DNA of 64,000 nt. It comes from Sediminihabitans luteus (GTDB lineage: Bacteria > Actinomycetota > Actinomycetes > Actinomycetales > Cellulomonadaceae). The stretch's first letter is position 1, and each line of letters begins with the position of its first letter. Of the stretch, positions 29,794-38,389 are shown piece after piece. The notes under the pieces are model-generated. The model ran no database searches, was not told where the DNA came from, and worked only from the letters and a program-made list of their open reading frames with translations. The translations under genes were made by a program, and so were the position numbers. Where the stretch lies: the NCBI RefSeq assembly GCF_002797595.1, contig NZ_PGFE01000001.1, positions 434,001 through 498,000 of the forward strand, read 5' to 3'.

Positions 29794-30843
29794 TCAGACC
29801 GTGACGGTCGTGAGCGGCATCGACGAGTCGACACCGATGCCCAGGTCGGACGGCGCGACGCCCGCGCGCACGACCGCCGAGCCGAGCGCGGCGATCATCG
29901 CCCCGTTGTCGGTGCAGTAGCGGATCGGCGGGATGCGCAGCTCGATGCCCGCCTCGGCGCAGCGCAGTGCCGCCATGTCGCGCAGCTGGCTGTTCGCCGA
30001 GAACCCGCCGCCGACCACGAGCGTGTCGACGCCGTGCCGCTGGCACGCCGCGATGGTCTTGGCCGTGAGGACGTCCGCCACGGCGTCCGCGAACGACGCC
30101 GCGACGTCCTCGAGCGAGAACGCCTCCCCAGCGTCCTGACGCGTCTCGACCCAGCGGGCGACCGCCGTCTTGAGACCCGAGAACGAGAAGTCGTACGCGT
30201 GCTCCGCCTGGTCCTTGCGCGCCGTCAGGCCGCGCGGGAACCGGATCGCGGTCGGGTCGCCCTCGCGCGCGAGCCGGTCGATGTGCGGGCCGCCGGGGTA
30301 CGGCAGGCCGAGCAGGCGCCCGACCTTGTCGAACGCCTCCCCCGCGGCGTCGTCGAGCGTCGAGCCGAGCTCGGTGACCGACGTCGCGACGTCGTCGACG
30401 AGCAGCAGCGACGAGTGCCCGCCCGAGACCACGAGCGCCATGACGCGCTCGGGGAACTCGCCGTGCACGAGCTGGTCGACCGCGGCGTGCCCGATCACGT
30501 GGTTGACGCCGTACAGCGGCTTGTCGAGCGCGACCGCGAGGGACTTCGCGGCCGACACGCCGATCGTGAGCGGCCCCACGAGGCCCGGGCCCGCGGTCAC
30601 CGCGATCGCGTCGACCTCGTCGAGCGAGACGCCCGCCTCGCCGAGCGACCGCTCGATCGTGGGGACCATCGCCTCGAGGTGCGCGCGCGACGCGACCTCG
30701 GGGATGATCCCGCCGTAGCGCGCGTGCTCGTCCATCGAGCTCGCGACGGCGTCGAACAGCAGGTCGTTGCCGCGCACGAGCGCGACGCCCGTCTCGTCGC
30801 ACGAGGTCTCGATGCCGAGGACGAGGGGATCTCCGGATGCCAT
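29794..30843 (-). CDS. tsaD: tRNA threonylcarbamoyltransferase TsaD
   Basis: This 349-residue ASKHA-fold enzyme transfers threonylcarbamoyl to A37 of ANN-reading tRNAs (t6A), working with TsaB and TsaE. Motifs include [10 protein letters not shown] at the start, [14 protein letters not shown], the metal-binding NHVIGHA (two His), [26 protein letters not shown] and [18 protein letters not shown] and [13 protein letters not shown] 30843 is seven bases after TATCCT with no ribosome site. Unlike in many relatives, it is separated from rimI by three genes, two of them on the other strand. Confidence 0.96.
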   Translation of the reverse strand: MASGDPLVLGIETSCDETGVALVRGNDLLFDAVASSMDEHARYGGIIPEVASRAHLEAMVPTIERSLGEAGVSLDEVDAIAVTAGPGLVGPLTIGVSAAKSLAVALDKPLYGVNHVIGHAAVDQLVHGEFPERVMALVVSGGHSSLLLVDDVATSVTELGSTLDDAAGEAFDKVGRLLGLPYPGGPHIDRLAREGDPTAIRFPRGLTARKDQAEHAYDFSFSGLKTAVARWVETRQDAGEAFSLEDVAASFADAVADVLTAKTIAACQRHGVDTLVVGGGFSANSQLRDMAALRCAEAGIELRIPPIRYCTDNGAMIAALGSAVVRAGVAPSDLGIGVDSSMPLTTVTV

Positions 30844-30978
30844 GCGTCCGAGGATAGTCGGCGCGGGCGGGCGCGGGCACGGCCCCCGGCCTCGGACGAC
30901 GCCCTCGCGGGCCGCCGTGTCGCTGACGTCACACGCCGAGCAGGAATGCACCCCCGGCACCAGATCGTTGCCCGAGGC

Positions 30979-31623
30979 ATGAGCACTGACATCCTCGCCC
31001 CCGCCGTCGACGCCCCCCACGACGACCTCCTGACGATCGACCCCGAGACGGCCGACCTCCTCTTCCGTGAGGCCCGCACCGTCGTCCGGTTCGACGACGG
31101 CGACGTGAGCGACGCCCAGGTCCAGGCCGCGTACGACCTCGTGCGCTGGGGCCCGACCATGATGAACACCCTGCCGCTGCGCCTGCTCCTGGTGCGCACC
31201 CCCGAGGCCCGCGAGCGCCTCGCCGCGCACATGAACGAGGGCAACCGCGCCAAGACCCTCGCCGCGCCGCTGACGATCGTCGCCGCCGCCGACCCGGCGT
31301 TCCACGAGCGCATGGACGTGCTCGCCCCCCACATGCCCGGTGCGCACGACATGTTCGAGGGCTACGGCGTCGACGGTCGCGCGGACGTCGCGCAGCAGTC
31401 CGCGCTCATCCAGATCGGCTACCTCGTCGTCGGCCTGCGCGCCGCGGGCCTGCACGCCGGCCCCATGGGCGGGTTCGACAAGGACGGTGTCGACGCCGAG
31501 TTCTTCGCCGAGAACGGCTGGCGCTCGCAGCTCGTGATCAACGTGGGCACGCCCGCCGCCGAGGGCGCCTCGTACCCGCGCCAGGCGCGCCTGTCGTTCG
31601 ACGAGGTCTCGACCGCCGTCTGA
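30979..31623 (+). CDS. nitroreductase-family protein, malonic semialdehyde reductase-like (RutE/HadB type)
   Basis: This 214-residue FMN-dependent oxidoreductase matches the RutE/YdfE-type family, which reduces 3-oxopropanoate to 3-hydroxypropanoate. Conserved stretches are [55 protein letters not shown] and INVGTP. The opening [21 protein letters not shown] fits the family. No other pyrimidine-degradation (rut) genes are nearby, so the physiological substrate is open. The ATG at 30979 has only a weak GAGG just upstream. It is divergent from tsaD and followed by a terminator hairpin. Confidence 0.85.
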   Translation: MSTDILAPAVDAPHDDLLTIDPETADLLFREARTVVRFDDGDVSDAQVQAAYDLVRWGPTMMNTLPLRLLLVRTPEARERLAAHMNEGNRAKTLAAPLTIVAAADPAFHERMDVLAPHMPGAHDMFEGYGVDGRADVAQQSALIQIGYLVVGLRAAGLHAGPMGGFDKDGVDAEFFAENGWRSQLVINVGTPAAEGASYPRQARLSFDEVSTAV

Positions 31624-31670
31624 CGCACGGACCCTGCCGAGCACGAGGTCGACCACGAGGTCGAGCACGA

Positions 31671-31720
31671 CCGAGGGGTCGGGCACGCGCGGCGCCGCCG
31701 CGCGTGCCCGACCCCCTCGG
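31671..31720 (+). terminator. terminator after the nitroreductase gene
   Basis: Two 22-23 base arms (ccgaggggtcgggcacgcg... and its complement, with one bulged base) with a short loop follow the stop codon by about 50 bases. They separate this gene from the Tat esterase gene on the same strand. Confidence 0.75.
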
Positions 31721-31766
31721 CGCGTCCCGCCGACCCTCGTGGGGCGCGCGGTGGCACACTCGGTGC

Positions 31767-32645
31767 GTGCTGAGCCGCAGAGGGTTTCTCGTCGCCGGCG
31801 CGTCCACCGTGCTGGTGGGCGCGGGCGTCGCCGCCGGGGTCGCGACCGACGTCCTGCCGGGCCGCGGCTGGGCGCTGCGTCACCTCGGCCTGGTGGGCGA
31901 GCCGGGCGTCGTGCCGGACGACGTCCCCGGCCCGCGTCACGACGCGACGTTCACCTCGGCCGCGCGCGGCACGGACGTCGCCTGGACCGTCGCCTACCCG
32001 CCGGGCTCGACCCCCGGCGACACGCTCGGGGTGTGCGTCGTCCTGCACGGCAAGGGAGGCGACCACACCTCGGCCTTCGACACGGGTCTGCACCTCGACC
32101 GCTACCTCGCGGCCGCCGTCGCCGCCGGGACCCCCGCCTTCGCGCTCGCGAGCGTCGACGGCGGCAACGGGTACTGGCACCCCCGCGCGTCGGGGGACGA
32201 CGCCGGCGCGATGGTGCTCGACGAGCTCGTCCCCCGGCTCGCGGAGCTGGGACTGGCGACCGACCGGATCGGGTTCCTCGGCTGGTCCATGGGCGGCTAC
32301 GGCGCCCTGCGCCTCGGGGCGTTGCGCGGCGCGGGCACGGCGGCCGTGGTCGCCGAGAGCCCCGCGCTCTGGGAGGACGCCGCCGACACGGCCCCGGGCG
32401 CGTTCGACGACGCCGAGGACTTTGCGGAGCACGACGTCATGGGCCACCAGGCCGACCTCGCCGGCGCGCCGGTGCGCGTCGACTGCGGCACGGCCGACCC
32501 GTTCGCTCCCGCGACGCGCGCCTACCGCGACGGGTTCGCGACGCCGCCCGCGGGCGGGTTCGAGCCGGGCGAGCACACCAACGACTACTGGCGCCGCATG
32601 GCGCCCGCGCAGCTCACGTTCCTCGGTCGGCACCTCGCCGGGTAG
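31767..32645 (+). CDS. Tat-exported alpha/beta-hydrolase (esterase family)
   Basis: The 292-residue protein opens with a twin-arginine signal ([12 protein letters not shown], hydrophobic run to about residue 25). The mature part is an alpha/beta-hydrolase: [12 protein letters not shown] (oxyanion region), nucleophile elbow GWSMGGYG, acid in DCGTADPF and histidine in GEHTNDYW. This resembles the esterase D/antigen 85-like group. GTG 31767 gives the shortest complete Tat signal; the hexamer CACACT lies six bases upstream. It is monocistronic and convergent with the sulfurtransferase gene. The substrate is not known. Confidence 0.85.
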   Translation: MLSRRGFLVAGASTVLVGAGVAAGVATDVLPGRGWALRHLGLVGEPGVVPDDVPGPRHDATFTSAARGTDVAWTVAYPPGSTPGDTLGVCVVLHGKGGDHTSAFDTGLHLDRYLAAAVAAGTPAFALASVDGGNGYWHPRASGDDAGAMVLDELVPRLAELGLATDRIGFLGWSMGGYGALRLGALRGAGTAAVVAESPALWEDAADTAPGAFDDAEDFAEHDVMGHQADLAGAPVRVDCGTADPFAPATRAYRDGFATPPAGGFEPGEHTNDYWRRMAPAQLTFLGRHLAG

Positions 32646-32706
32646 CGCCCGGCGGCTGAGCCGCCCGTCGTGTTCAGGTGCCGGTCGCGATCAGGCGCCG
32701 TCGTGT

Positions 32707-33585
32707 TCAGGCGCCCGTCGCGACCGGGCGGTCCGGGTCGTTCGACCACTGCGACCACGAGCCCGCGTAGAGCACCGCGTCGACGCCGACGATCGCGAGC
32801 GCCGCGACCTCGTGCGCGGCCGTCACGCCGGACCCGCAGTACACGCCGACCTCCCCCCGCCCCGGGACGCCGAGCGCCGCGAACCGGGCCCGCAATGCGT
32901 CGTCGGGCAGGAACGTGCCGTCGGCCGTGAGGTTGTCGGACGTCGGGGCGCTGACCGCCCCGGGGACGTGACCGGCGCGCGGGTCGACCGGCTCGACCTC
33001 GCCGCGGTAGCGCTCGCCCGCGCGGGCGTCGAGCAGGACGCCCGACGACGCGAGCCGGGCCGCGTCGTCCGCGTCGACCGTGCCCCCGGACGGCGTCACG
33101 GTCAGGTCGCCGGGCTCGGCCCGCACCTCGCCGTCCTCGACCGGGAGCCCGGCCCGCTCCCACGCGGCAAGGCCGCCGTCGAGCAGGCGGACGTCGGTGT
33201 GCCCGGCCCAGCGCAGCAGCCACCACGCGCGCGCCGCGGACGTGCCGCCCACCGCGTCGTACACCACGACGCTCGCGCCGGCGCGCACGCCCCAGCGCCG
33301 TGCGGCGGCCTCCAGCACGGCCGGGTCGGGCAGCGGGTGCCGTCCCTCGGCCGCGGACGGCGGGCCGGCGAGCTCGGTCTCGAGGTCCACGAACACCGCG
33401 CCGGGCACGTGCGCCTCGAGGTAACGCTCGCGTCCGTCGGTCTGCCCGAGCGCCCACCGCACGTCGAGCACGACGGGCGGCTCGACGTCGTCGAACGCCC
33501 CCGCGACCTGCTCCCCCGGGGCGTCGGCGAGCCCGAGCGCCGCCGCGAGCCCGGCGACGTCGACGAGCACATCGGCGCGGCTCAT
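32707..33585 (-). CDS. sseA: two-domain rhodanese, thiosulfate/3-mercaptopyruvate sulfurtransferase
   Basis: This 292-residue protein has two rhodanese domains. The N-terminal one (residues 35-140; LDVRWALGQ, HVPGAVFVDLETEL) is inactive by type, and the C-terminal one (160-285; LLDARAGERYRGEVEPVDPRAGHVPGAV) bears the active cysteine loop YCGSGVTAAH. These enzymes move sulfur from thiosulfate or 3-mercaptopyruvate to thiophilic acceptors. CGSGVTA is closer to the mercaptopyruvate enzyme group (SseA). The ATG overlaps the rimI stop (ATGA), so it is the last gene of the tsaB-rimI-sseA transcript. Confidence 0.92.
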   Translation of the reverse strand: MSRADVLVDVAGLAAALGLADAPGEQVAGAFDDVEPPVVLDVRWALGQTDGRERYLEAHVPGAVFVDLETELAGPPSAAEGRHPLPDPAVLEAAARRWGVRAGASVVVYDAVGGTSAARAWWLLRWAGHTDVRLLDGGLAAWERAGLPVEDGEVRAEPGDLTVTPSGGTVDADDAARLASSGVLLDARAGERYRGEVEPVDPRAGHVPGAVSAPTSDNLTADGTFLPDDALRARFAALGVPGRGEVGVYCGSGVTAAHEVAALAIVGVDAVLYAGSWSQWSNDPDRPVATGA

Positions 33586-34295
33586 GCGCCGACCGGTCCG
33601 GGGCCGGCGTCGGCGGCGCGGAGCTCGAGCCGCATGACGTACGCGTCGACCCCCTCGGGCTGGTAGTACTTCTTGCGCACCGAGATGCGCGTGAACCCGT
33701 ACCCCTCGTAGAGCCGGATCGCGGGCTCGTTGTCGACCCGGACCTCGAGCAGCACGGCCTGCGCGCGCACGGCACGGGACCGGTCGAGCAGCGCCTCGAG
33801 CAGCGCGCGCCCGACGCCACGGTGCTGGACCGCGGGGTCGACGCCGATGGTCATGATCTGCACGACCTCGTCGTCGAACCACAGGCCCGCGTAGCCGACG
33901 ACGTCCTGCGGGCCGACCGTGTCGGGGCGTACGGGCTCGGCCGCGACGTACCAGCGACCCCAGCCCCCGAGCTCGTCGGCGAGCATCCCGTAGCTCCACG
34001 CGCCGCGCCCGAACAGCACCTGCTCGAGCTCGACGACGCGACGCAGGTCGGGCGCCTCGAGCGGCCGCAGCCGCACCTCGTACGGCGCACGGTCGGCGAG
34101 GGACGCCGGCTGCGCGGGGCCGGTCTGCGCGGGTCCAAGCTGCACAGGTCCGGTCTGCGCTGATCCAGGCTGCACAGGTACAGGCTGCACAGGGCCGGTC
34201 TGCGCGGGCGTCTCGGGCGCCGCGGGTCCGGGCTCGGGCGTCTCGGCCCGCCCCGCGTCGTCCGCGTGGACGTCGGGGGCGCCCGCGACGCTCAT
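33582..34295 (-). CDS. rimI: ribosomal protein S18 N-acetyltransferase RimI with a repetitive N-terminal extension
   Basis: The last 155 residues are a GNAT domain of the RimI group (LRPLEAPDLRRVVELEQVLF, IMTIGVDPAVQHRGVGRALLEAL, LEVRVDNEPAIRLYEGYGF), which acetylates ribosomal protein S18 in E. coli; in Actinobacteria the substrate range may be wider. The first 80 residues are an unusual Pro/Gln/Thr/Gly-rich tail with QTGP repeats. It lies between tsaB and the sulfurtransferase, with ATGA overlaps on both sides, in the classical tsaE-tsaB-rimI-tsaD neighbourhood. The long N-terminus could also mean that the true start is further downstream. Confidence 0.88.
   Translation of the reverse strand: MSVAGAPDVHADDAGRAETPEPGPAAPETPAQTGPVQPVPVQPGSAQTGPVQLGPAQTGPAQPASLADRAPYEVRLRPLEAPDLRRVVELEQVLFGRGAWSYGMLADELGGWGRWYVAAEPVRPDTVGPQDVVGYAGLWFDDEVVQIMTIGVDPAVQHRGVGRALLEALLDRSRAVRAQAVLLEVRVDNEPAIRLYEGYGFTRISVRKKYYQPEGVDAYVMRLELRAADAGPGPVGA
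34115..34205 (-). repeat. low-complexity repeat encoding QTGP/VQP units
   Basis: Within the 5' part of rimI, units such as caggtccggtctgcgc and caggctgcacagg recur about six times over 90 bases. They encode a Pro-Gln-Thr-Gly-Val linker before the acetyltransferase domain. Confidence 0.8.
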
Positions 34296-35032
34296 CGTCC
34301 TGCCGCTCCTGCGGCCGGTGCCGTCGCGCGCTTGCGCTCGGCCGGCAGCTGCACGTCGGGGCGTCGCAGGTACAGGGGTTCGGTCGGGAGGTCCTCGCCC
34401 GCGTCGCGGCGCGCGAGCGCGAGCCGCGCGAGCACGACCGGGTCGAGCGCGACGTCGGGCGCGGTGCGCAGCCCTGCGAAGGCGTCGGCGTAGAGGCCGA
34501 CGCCGGGGCCGACGGCGACGGCACGGGCACCGACGCCGTCCGCCGCGAGCGCCGCGGCGTCGGACGCGGCGCACACGTCGAAGTCGTGCGTGCGTACGAG
34601 CCGCGGTACGCCGTACGGGCCGTCGGCGGTCTCGACCACGTAGTGGGCCCGGTAGACCTGCTTGCGGCGCGCGTCGGTCGCGACGAGCACCGCGTCGTCC
34701 GCCACCAGGGCGAGGTCGAGGACGGCCTGCGCGGCGACGGCGTCGAGGCTCGGCACGCCGAGCACGGGCACGCCGAGCGCGAGGGCGAAGGTCCGCGCGG
34801 TCACGAGGCCGACGCGCAGCCCGGTGAACGGCGCCGGTCCCGTGCCGCCGACCACGGCGCGCACGTCGGTGCGGGCGACGCCGGCCTCGGCGAGCAGGTC
34901 GGTGATCAGCGGGGCGAGCAGCTCGGCGTGCCGACGCTGCTCGGGGACGCTCGCGGAGGCGAGGCGGGTGCCGTCGTCGGCGACGATCGCTGCAGCGACG
35001 GATGCGGAGGTGTCGATCGATACGAGTGCCAC
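34292..35032 (-). CDS. tsaB: TsaB, partner protein of t6A synthesis
   Basis: This 246-residue ASKHA-fold protein is the non-catalytic partner of TsaD in the threonylcarbamoyl-adenosine pathway. It shows ALVSIDTSASVAAAIV, GTGPAPFTGLRVGLVTAR, VPVLGVPSLDAVA and VATDARRKQVYRA. The GTG at 35032 is six bases after TAGGCT, so it may have its own leaderless start, separate from tsaE upstream, from which it is divided by a long hairpin. Its stop overlaps the rimI start (ATGA). Confidence 0.94.
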   Translation of the reverse strand: MALVSIDTSASVAAAIVADDGTRLASASVPEQRRHAELLAPLITDLLAEAGVARTDVRAVVGGTGPAPFTGLRVGLVTARTFALALGVPVLGVPSLDAVAAQAVLDLALVADDAVLVATDARRKQVYRAHYVVETADGPYGVPRLVRTHDFDVCAASDAAALAADGVGARAVAVGPGVGLYADAFAGLRTAPDVALDPVVLARLALARRDAGEDLPTEPLYLRRPDVQLPAERKRATAPAAGAAGR

Positions 35033-35078
35033 GGCCCCAGCCTACGACCCCTGCCCCACGGCCGACCGGATCCCCCAC

Positions 35079-35141
35079 GGCCGAACGCAACCTTGTGCAC
35101 CGCGAACGGGCCGATCGTGGTGCACAAGGTTGCGTTCGGCC
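35079..35141. repeat. 23-bp perfect inverted repeat between tsaE and tsaB
   Basis: Two 23-base arms (35079-35101 and 35119-35141, core cgaacgcaaccttgtgcacc) flank a 17-base loop. It follows the tsaE stop and lies upstream of the tsaB -10 hexamer, so it could end the alr-tsaE transcript. The arms are less GC-rich and longer than needed for a simple terminator. Confidence 0.85.
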
Positions 35142-35159
35142 GGGGGTGTGGCCGGTCGG

Positions 35160-35699
35160 TCAGGCCGGGGCGCCCGGCAGCGCGACCGCGTCCCAGCGCG
35201 CGCCGAGCGCACGCAGCGTCACGCGCCGCACGCCCGCCTCGAGACCGTCGAGATCGGCGTCGTGCGCGGCGATCCCGCCCCGGGGGCGCGCGAGGTCGAT
35301 CTCGAGCCGGTCCTCGGCGAGCGCCTCGGCGAGCCCGGCACCCCACTCGACCACGGTCACGGCCTCGTCGAGGCTCGAGTCGAGGTCGAGCGCGTCGAGC
35401 TCGTCGAGGGACCCGAGCCGGTACGCGTCGACGTGCACGAGCGCCGGACCGTCGGCGAGCGGCGGGTGCTCGCGCGCCACGATGAACGTCGGCGACGCGA
35501 CCTGACCGCGCACGCCGAGCCCCGCGCCGAGGCCCTGCGTCAGGGTCGTCTTGCCCGCGCCCAGGTCGCCCGTGAGCACCACGAGGTCGCCCGCGCGCAG
35601 CACGTCGGCGAGGGCACGGCCGAACGCGCGGGTCGCGTCGGCGTCGGGCAGGTCGAAGCTCACCTCGCGCACGAGGTCCTCCTTGTTCTCGGTGGTCAT
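35160..35699 (-). CDS. tsaE: TsaE, ATPase of t6A synthesis
   Basis: This 179-residue P-loop ATPase drives turnover of the TsaBD complex. The Walker A motif is GDLGAGKTT near residue 45, with SPTFIVARE and HVDAYRLGS following and VEWGAGLAEAL in the C-terminal half. It is a little longer than the usual 150-160 residues because of its C-terminal tail. The start overlaps the alr stop (ATGA). It is upstream of tsaB and rimI in the same orientation. Confidence 0.95.
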   Translation of the reverse strand: MTTENKEDLVREVSFDLPDADATRAFGRALADVLRAGDLVVLTGDLGAGKTTLTQGLGAGLGVRGQVASPTFIVAREHPPLADGPALVHVDAYRLGSLDELDALDLDSSLDEAVTVVEWGAGLAEALAEDRLEIDLARPRGGIAAHDADLDGLEAGVRRVTLRALGARWDAVALPGAPA

Positions 35700-37027
35700 G
35701 CGGTCCCCCGGTCGTACGGAACCTCGTCGTGCGGGCCCGATCCACGCGAGCTCTCGCCGTCCGGACCCTGCTCCCGCAGGTCGCCGGCGAGCCCGCCCAC
35801 GTAGGTGCGCGGCACGCGCGCGCCGAGGCGGGTCACGATCTCGTAACTGATGGTGCCCGCGGCGTCCGCCCAGTCCTGCGCGGTCGGGGCACCGCCGTGC
35901 GCGAGGCCCGCGCCGGCGCCGAACAGCGTCACGACGTCACCCGCGCGCTCGGTCGCGTACGGGCCGAGGTCGAGCACGAGCTGGTCCATGCAGACGCGCC
36001 CCGCGACGTGCAGCACGCGCGCGCCGTCGGGCAGCGCCCCGCTCGCGGCGTCCGCGGCGTCCGCCCCGCCCACGAGCACGGGCCCGCCGGGGTGGCCGGG
36101 CTCGCCCGACGCGTGCCGCGGGATCCCGTCGGCGTAGCCGAGCGGGACGACGCCGAGCGTCGTCTCCTGCGTCGTGACGTACCGGTGGGCGTACGAGACG
36201 CCCTGGCCGGCGGGCACGCGCTTGACGTTCGCGAGGCGCGCCTCGAGCGTCATCGCGGGGGTCAGGCCGTGGTCGGCGGACGACGCGATCTGCGGCACGG
36301 GCGTGAGCCCGTACACCGCGATCCCGGGGCGCACGAGGTCGTAGTGCATGCGCGGCGCGGTGAGCGTGGCCGCGGAGTTCGCCAGGTGCCGCACCTCGAG
36401 CGCGGCGCCCGCCTGCTCGACGAGGCGCACCGCGTCGTCGAACACCTCGGCCTGGTGCAGCACGGTCGGGTTGCCGGGCTCGTCCGCGAACGCGAGGTGC
36501 GACCACACGCCGACGACGTCGATCAGTCCCTCGGCGCGCGCCGTCATCGCGTCGGGCAGCACGCGCGCGAGGTCGGGGGGCACGAGGCCGTTGCGACCGA
36601 GCCCGGTGTCGACCTTGAGGTGCACGCGCGCGACGCGGCCCGTCGCCCGGGCGGCCGCGACGACCTCGGCGAGCGCCCAGTCGGCGTGCACCGAGACGTC
36701 GACGTCGGCCTCGAGCAGCGCGGCCAGGGGCGCCCCGGGCGCGTACAGCCAGGTCAGCACGCGGGCGTCCGCAGCGGTGATCCCCGCGGCGCGCAGCGCG
36801 AGCGCCTCGGCGACCTGCGCGGTGCCGAGCCACGTCGCACCGCCCGCGAGCGCCGCGCGGGCGGCGGGGACGAGCCCGTGGCCGTAGGCGTCGGCCTTGA
36901 CGACGGCCATGACGGCCGCGGACGGCGCGTGGGCGGCCAGCGCCGCGACGTTCCCCGCGATCGCGTCGAGGTCGACGACGGCACGGGCCGGGAACGTGGT
37001 GCTGGTGCTCACACGGTCGTCGCTCAC
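35696..37027 (-). CDS. alr: alanine racemase
   Basis: This PLP enzyme of 443 residues makes D-alanine for peptidoglycan. The PLP lysine is in AVVKADAYGHG (about residue 40), with HLKVDTGLGRNG, RPGIAVYGLTPV, the catalytic tyrosine in GVSYAHRY and RVCMDQLVLDLG in the C-terminal beta domain. The last 40 residues (LREQGPDGESSRGSG...) extend beyond the usual end. GTG 37027 overlaps the stop of the pseudouridine synthase (GTGA), and its own stop overlaps tsaE, so the three are translationally coupled. Confidence 0.95.
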   Translation of the reverse strand: MSDDRVSTSTTFPARAVVDLDAIAGNVAALAAHAPSAAVMAVVKADAYGHGLVPAARAALAGGATWLGTAQVAEALALRAAGITAADARVLTWLYAPGAPLAALLEADVDVSVHADWALAEVVAAARATGRVARVHLKVDTGLGRNGLVPPDLARVLPDAMTARAEGLIDVVGVWSHLAFADEPGNPTVLHQAEVFDDAVRLVEQAGAALEVRHLANSAATLTAPRMHYDLVRPGIAVYGLTPVPQIASSADHGLTPAMTLEARLANVKRVPAGQGVSYAHRYVTTQETTLGVVPLGYADGIPRHASGEPGHPGGPVLVGGADAADAASGALPDGARVLHVAGRVCMDQLVLDLGPYATERAGDVVTLFGAGAGLAHGGAPTAQDWADAAGTISYEIVTRLGARVPRTYVGGLAGDLREQGPDGESSRGSGPHDEVPYDRGTA

Positions 37028-38004
37028 GCCTGCGATTGTCTCACTCCGGGCCAGCGCTCCAGCGTGCGCCGGGACTCGAACCTGCGCGGGGCGCCCGTGA
37101 GGGGGTCGTCGAACTCGATCGACCGGGCGAGCAGCTGGAGCGGGTCGGTGAAGTCGTCGAGCGCGCGGCGGCGCAGCTCGGGGTAGAAGTCGTCGCCGAG
37201 GATCGGCACCCCGAGTCGCTGCATGTGCAGGCGCAGCTGGTGCGTCTTGCCGGTGCGGGGCCGCAGCCGGTAGCCCGCGAGATCGTGCCCGGCGGTCTCG
37301 ATCTCGACGAGGCTCTCGGCGTTCGGCTCGCCGTCGACCTCGAACGCGCGCGGGACCCCGCGCTCCTTGACGATGCGGCTGCGCACCGTCGCGGGCAGCG
37401 CGAGGTCGGGGTCGAACCGTGCGACGGCGGCGTACTCCTTGCGCACGCGCCGCTGCGCGAACAGGGTCTGGTAGGGCCCGCGCGCCTCGGGCCGCACGGT
37501 CAGCACGAGCACGCCCGCGGTCGCGCGGTCGAGCCGGTGCGCGGGCACGAGCTCGGGCAGGTCGAGGTCGCGGCGCAGGCGCACGAGCACGGACTGCACG
37601 ACCCACGCCCCGCGCGGGATGGTCGACAGGAAGTGCGGCTTGTCGACGACGAGCAGGTCGTCGTCACGGTGCAGCACGTCGACCTCGAACGGGACGTGCG
37701 GCTCGTCGGCGGGCGGGTCGCGGTGCACGAACACCGTGGCGCCGGGCCGGTAGGGAGTCGAGGCCGTCACGGGCTGCAGCCACGCGTCGAGCACCTCGCC
37801 CTCGACGACCTTCTGCGCGACCCGCGCCGCGTCGTCCGGGAACCGACCCACCAGGTAGTCGAGCACTGTCGCCGGGTCGGGCGTCCCCTCGGTCGCGAGC
37901 CCGCGCAGCACGTCGAGCGGCGGCAGGACGACGCGGGTCGGGTTGAGCCCGTCACGCAGCGGGGGGACGGGCGCACGGCGGCGCGTGGTGCGGCGGGCGG
38001 GCAT
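37024..38004 (-). CDS. RluA-family RNA pseudouridine synthase
   Basis: This 326-residue protein isomerises uridine to pseudouridine in rRNA or tRNA. The catalytic motif HRLDRATAGVLVLT (Asp) is near residue 165, followed by KEYAAVA and the C-terminal RPRTGKTHQLRLHMQRLGVPILGDD. It lacks an S4 domain; the N-terminal 100 residues (GRFPDDAARVAQKVVEGEVL) are the related TruC/RluA leader. ATG 38004 is six bases after TAGGCT. It heads the group pseudouridine synthase-alr-tsaE. Confidence 0.92.
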   Translation of the reverse strand: MPARRTTRRRAPVPPLRDGLNPTRVVLPPLDVLRGLATEGTPDPATVLDYLVGRFPDDAARVAQKVVEGEVLDAWLQPVTASTPYRPGATVFVHRDPPADEPHVPFEVDVLHRDDDLLVVDKPHFLSTIPRGAWVVQSVLVRLRRDLDLPELVPAHRLDRATAGVLVLTVRPEARGPYQTLFAQRRVRKEYAAVARFDPDLALPATVRSRIVKERGVPRAFEVDGEPNAESLVEIETAGHDLAGYRLRPRTGKTHQLRLHMQRLGVPILGDDFYPELRRRALDDFTDPLQLLARSIEFDDPLTGAPRRFESRRTLERWPGVRQSQA

Positions 38005-38034
38005 GCCCCGAGCCTAAGCCGGGCCGGGGCGCCG

Positions 38035-38355
38035 TCAGCCCTCGGGCGTGCGCTGCACGATCAGCACCTGCATCGCGGTCGTCGCCCACGAGGTGTGCTG
38101 CTCGCCGCGCACCCACTCGACGGCGTCCCCGGCGCGGACGGGGTGCGCGACGTCGTCGTCGCCCGCGACCAGGCCCTCCCCGCCGATCACGAGGAACGTC
38201 TGGTCGGCGCCCGCGGGGTGCCGCGGCAGGCTCGCCCCGGGCTCGAGGTACGCGAGGTCGACGCGCGAGCGTGTCCCTCGCGTCCAGTCGAGGGCGAGCG
38301 TCATCGCGACCCCGTCGACGCCGATGTCGTCCTTCGTGGTGCGCCGGATCCTCAT
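38035..38355 (-). CDS. small cupin-domain protein
   Basis: The 106 residues form a single cupin barrel (LEPGASLPRHPAGADQTFLVIGGEGLVAGDDDVAHPVRAGD split over two motifs). The usual metal-binding histidines are only partly present: one in PRHPAG and one in GEQHTSWA. No function is assigned; small cupins bind sugars or metabolites. The start ATG 38355 follows TACGCT by six bases. It lies between the pseudouridine synthase and kinase genes, with gaps of 30 and 34 bases. Confidence 0.78.
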   Translation of the reverse strand: MRIRRTTKDDIGVDGVAMTLALDWTRGTRSRVDLAYLEPGASLPRHPAGADQTFLVIGGEGLVAGDDDVAHPVRAGDAVEWVRGEQHTSWATTAMQVLIVQRTPEG

Positions 38356-38389
38356 CCGCGCAGCGTAGACCGCCGGTCGCCCTCGAGGG

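Noticed and set aside
35696-37606. Longer alanine racemase starting 190 codons upstream
   Set aside because: That part is the antisense/other-frame shadow of the pseudouridine synthase gene; GTG 37027 overlaps its stop as in the neighbouring pairs.
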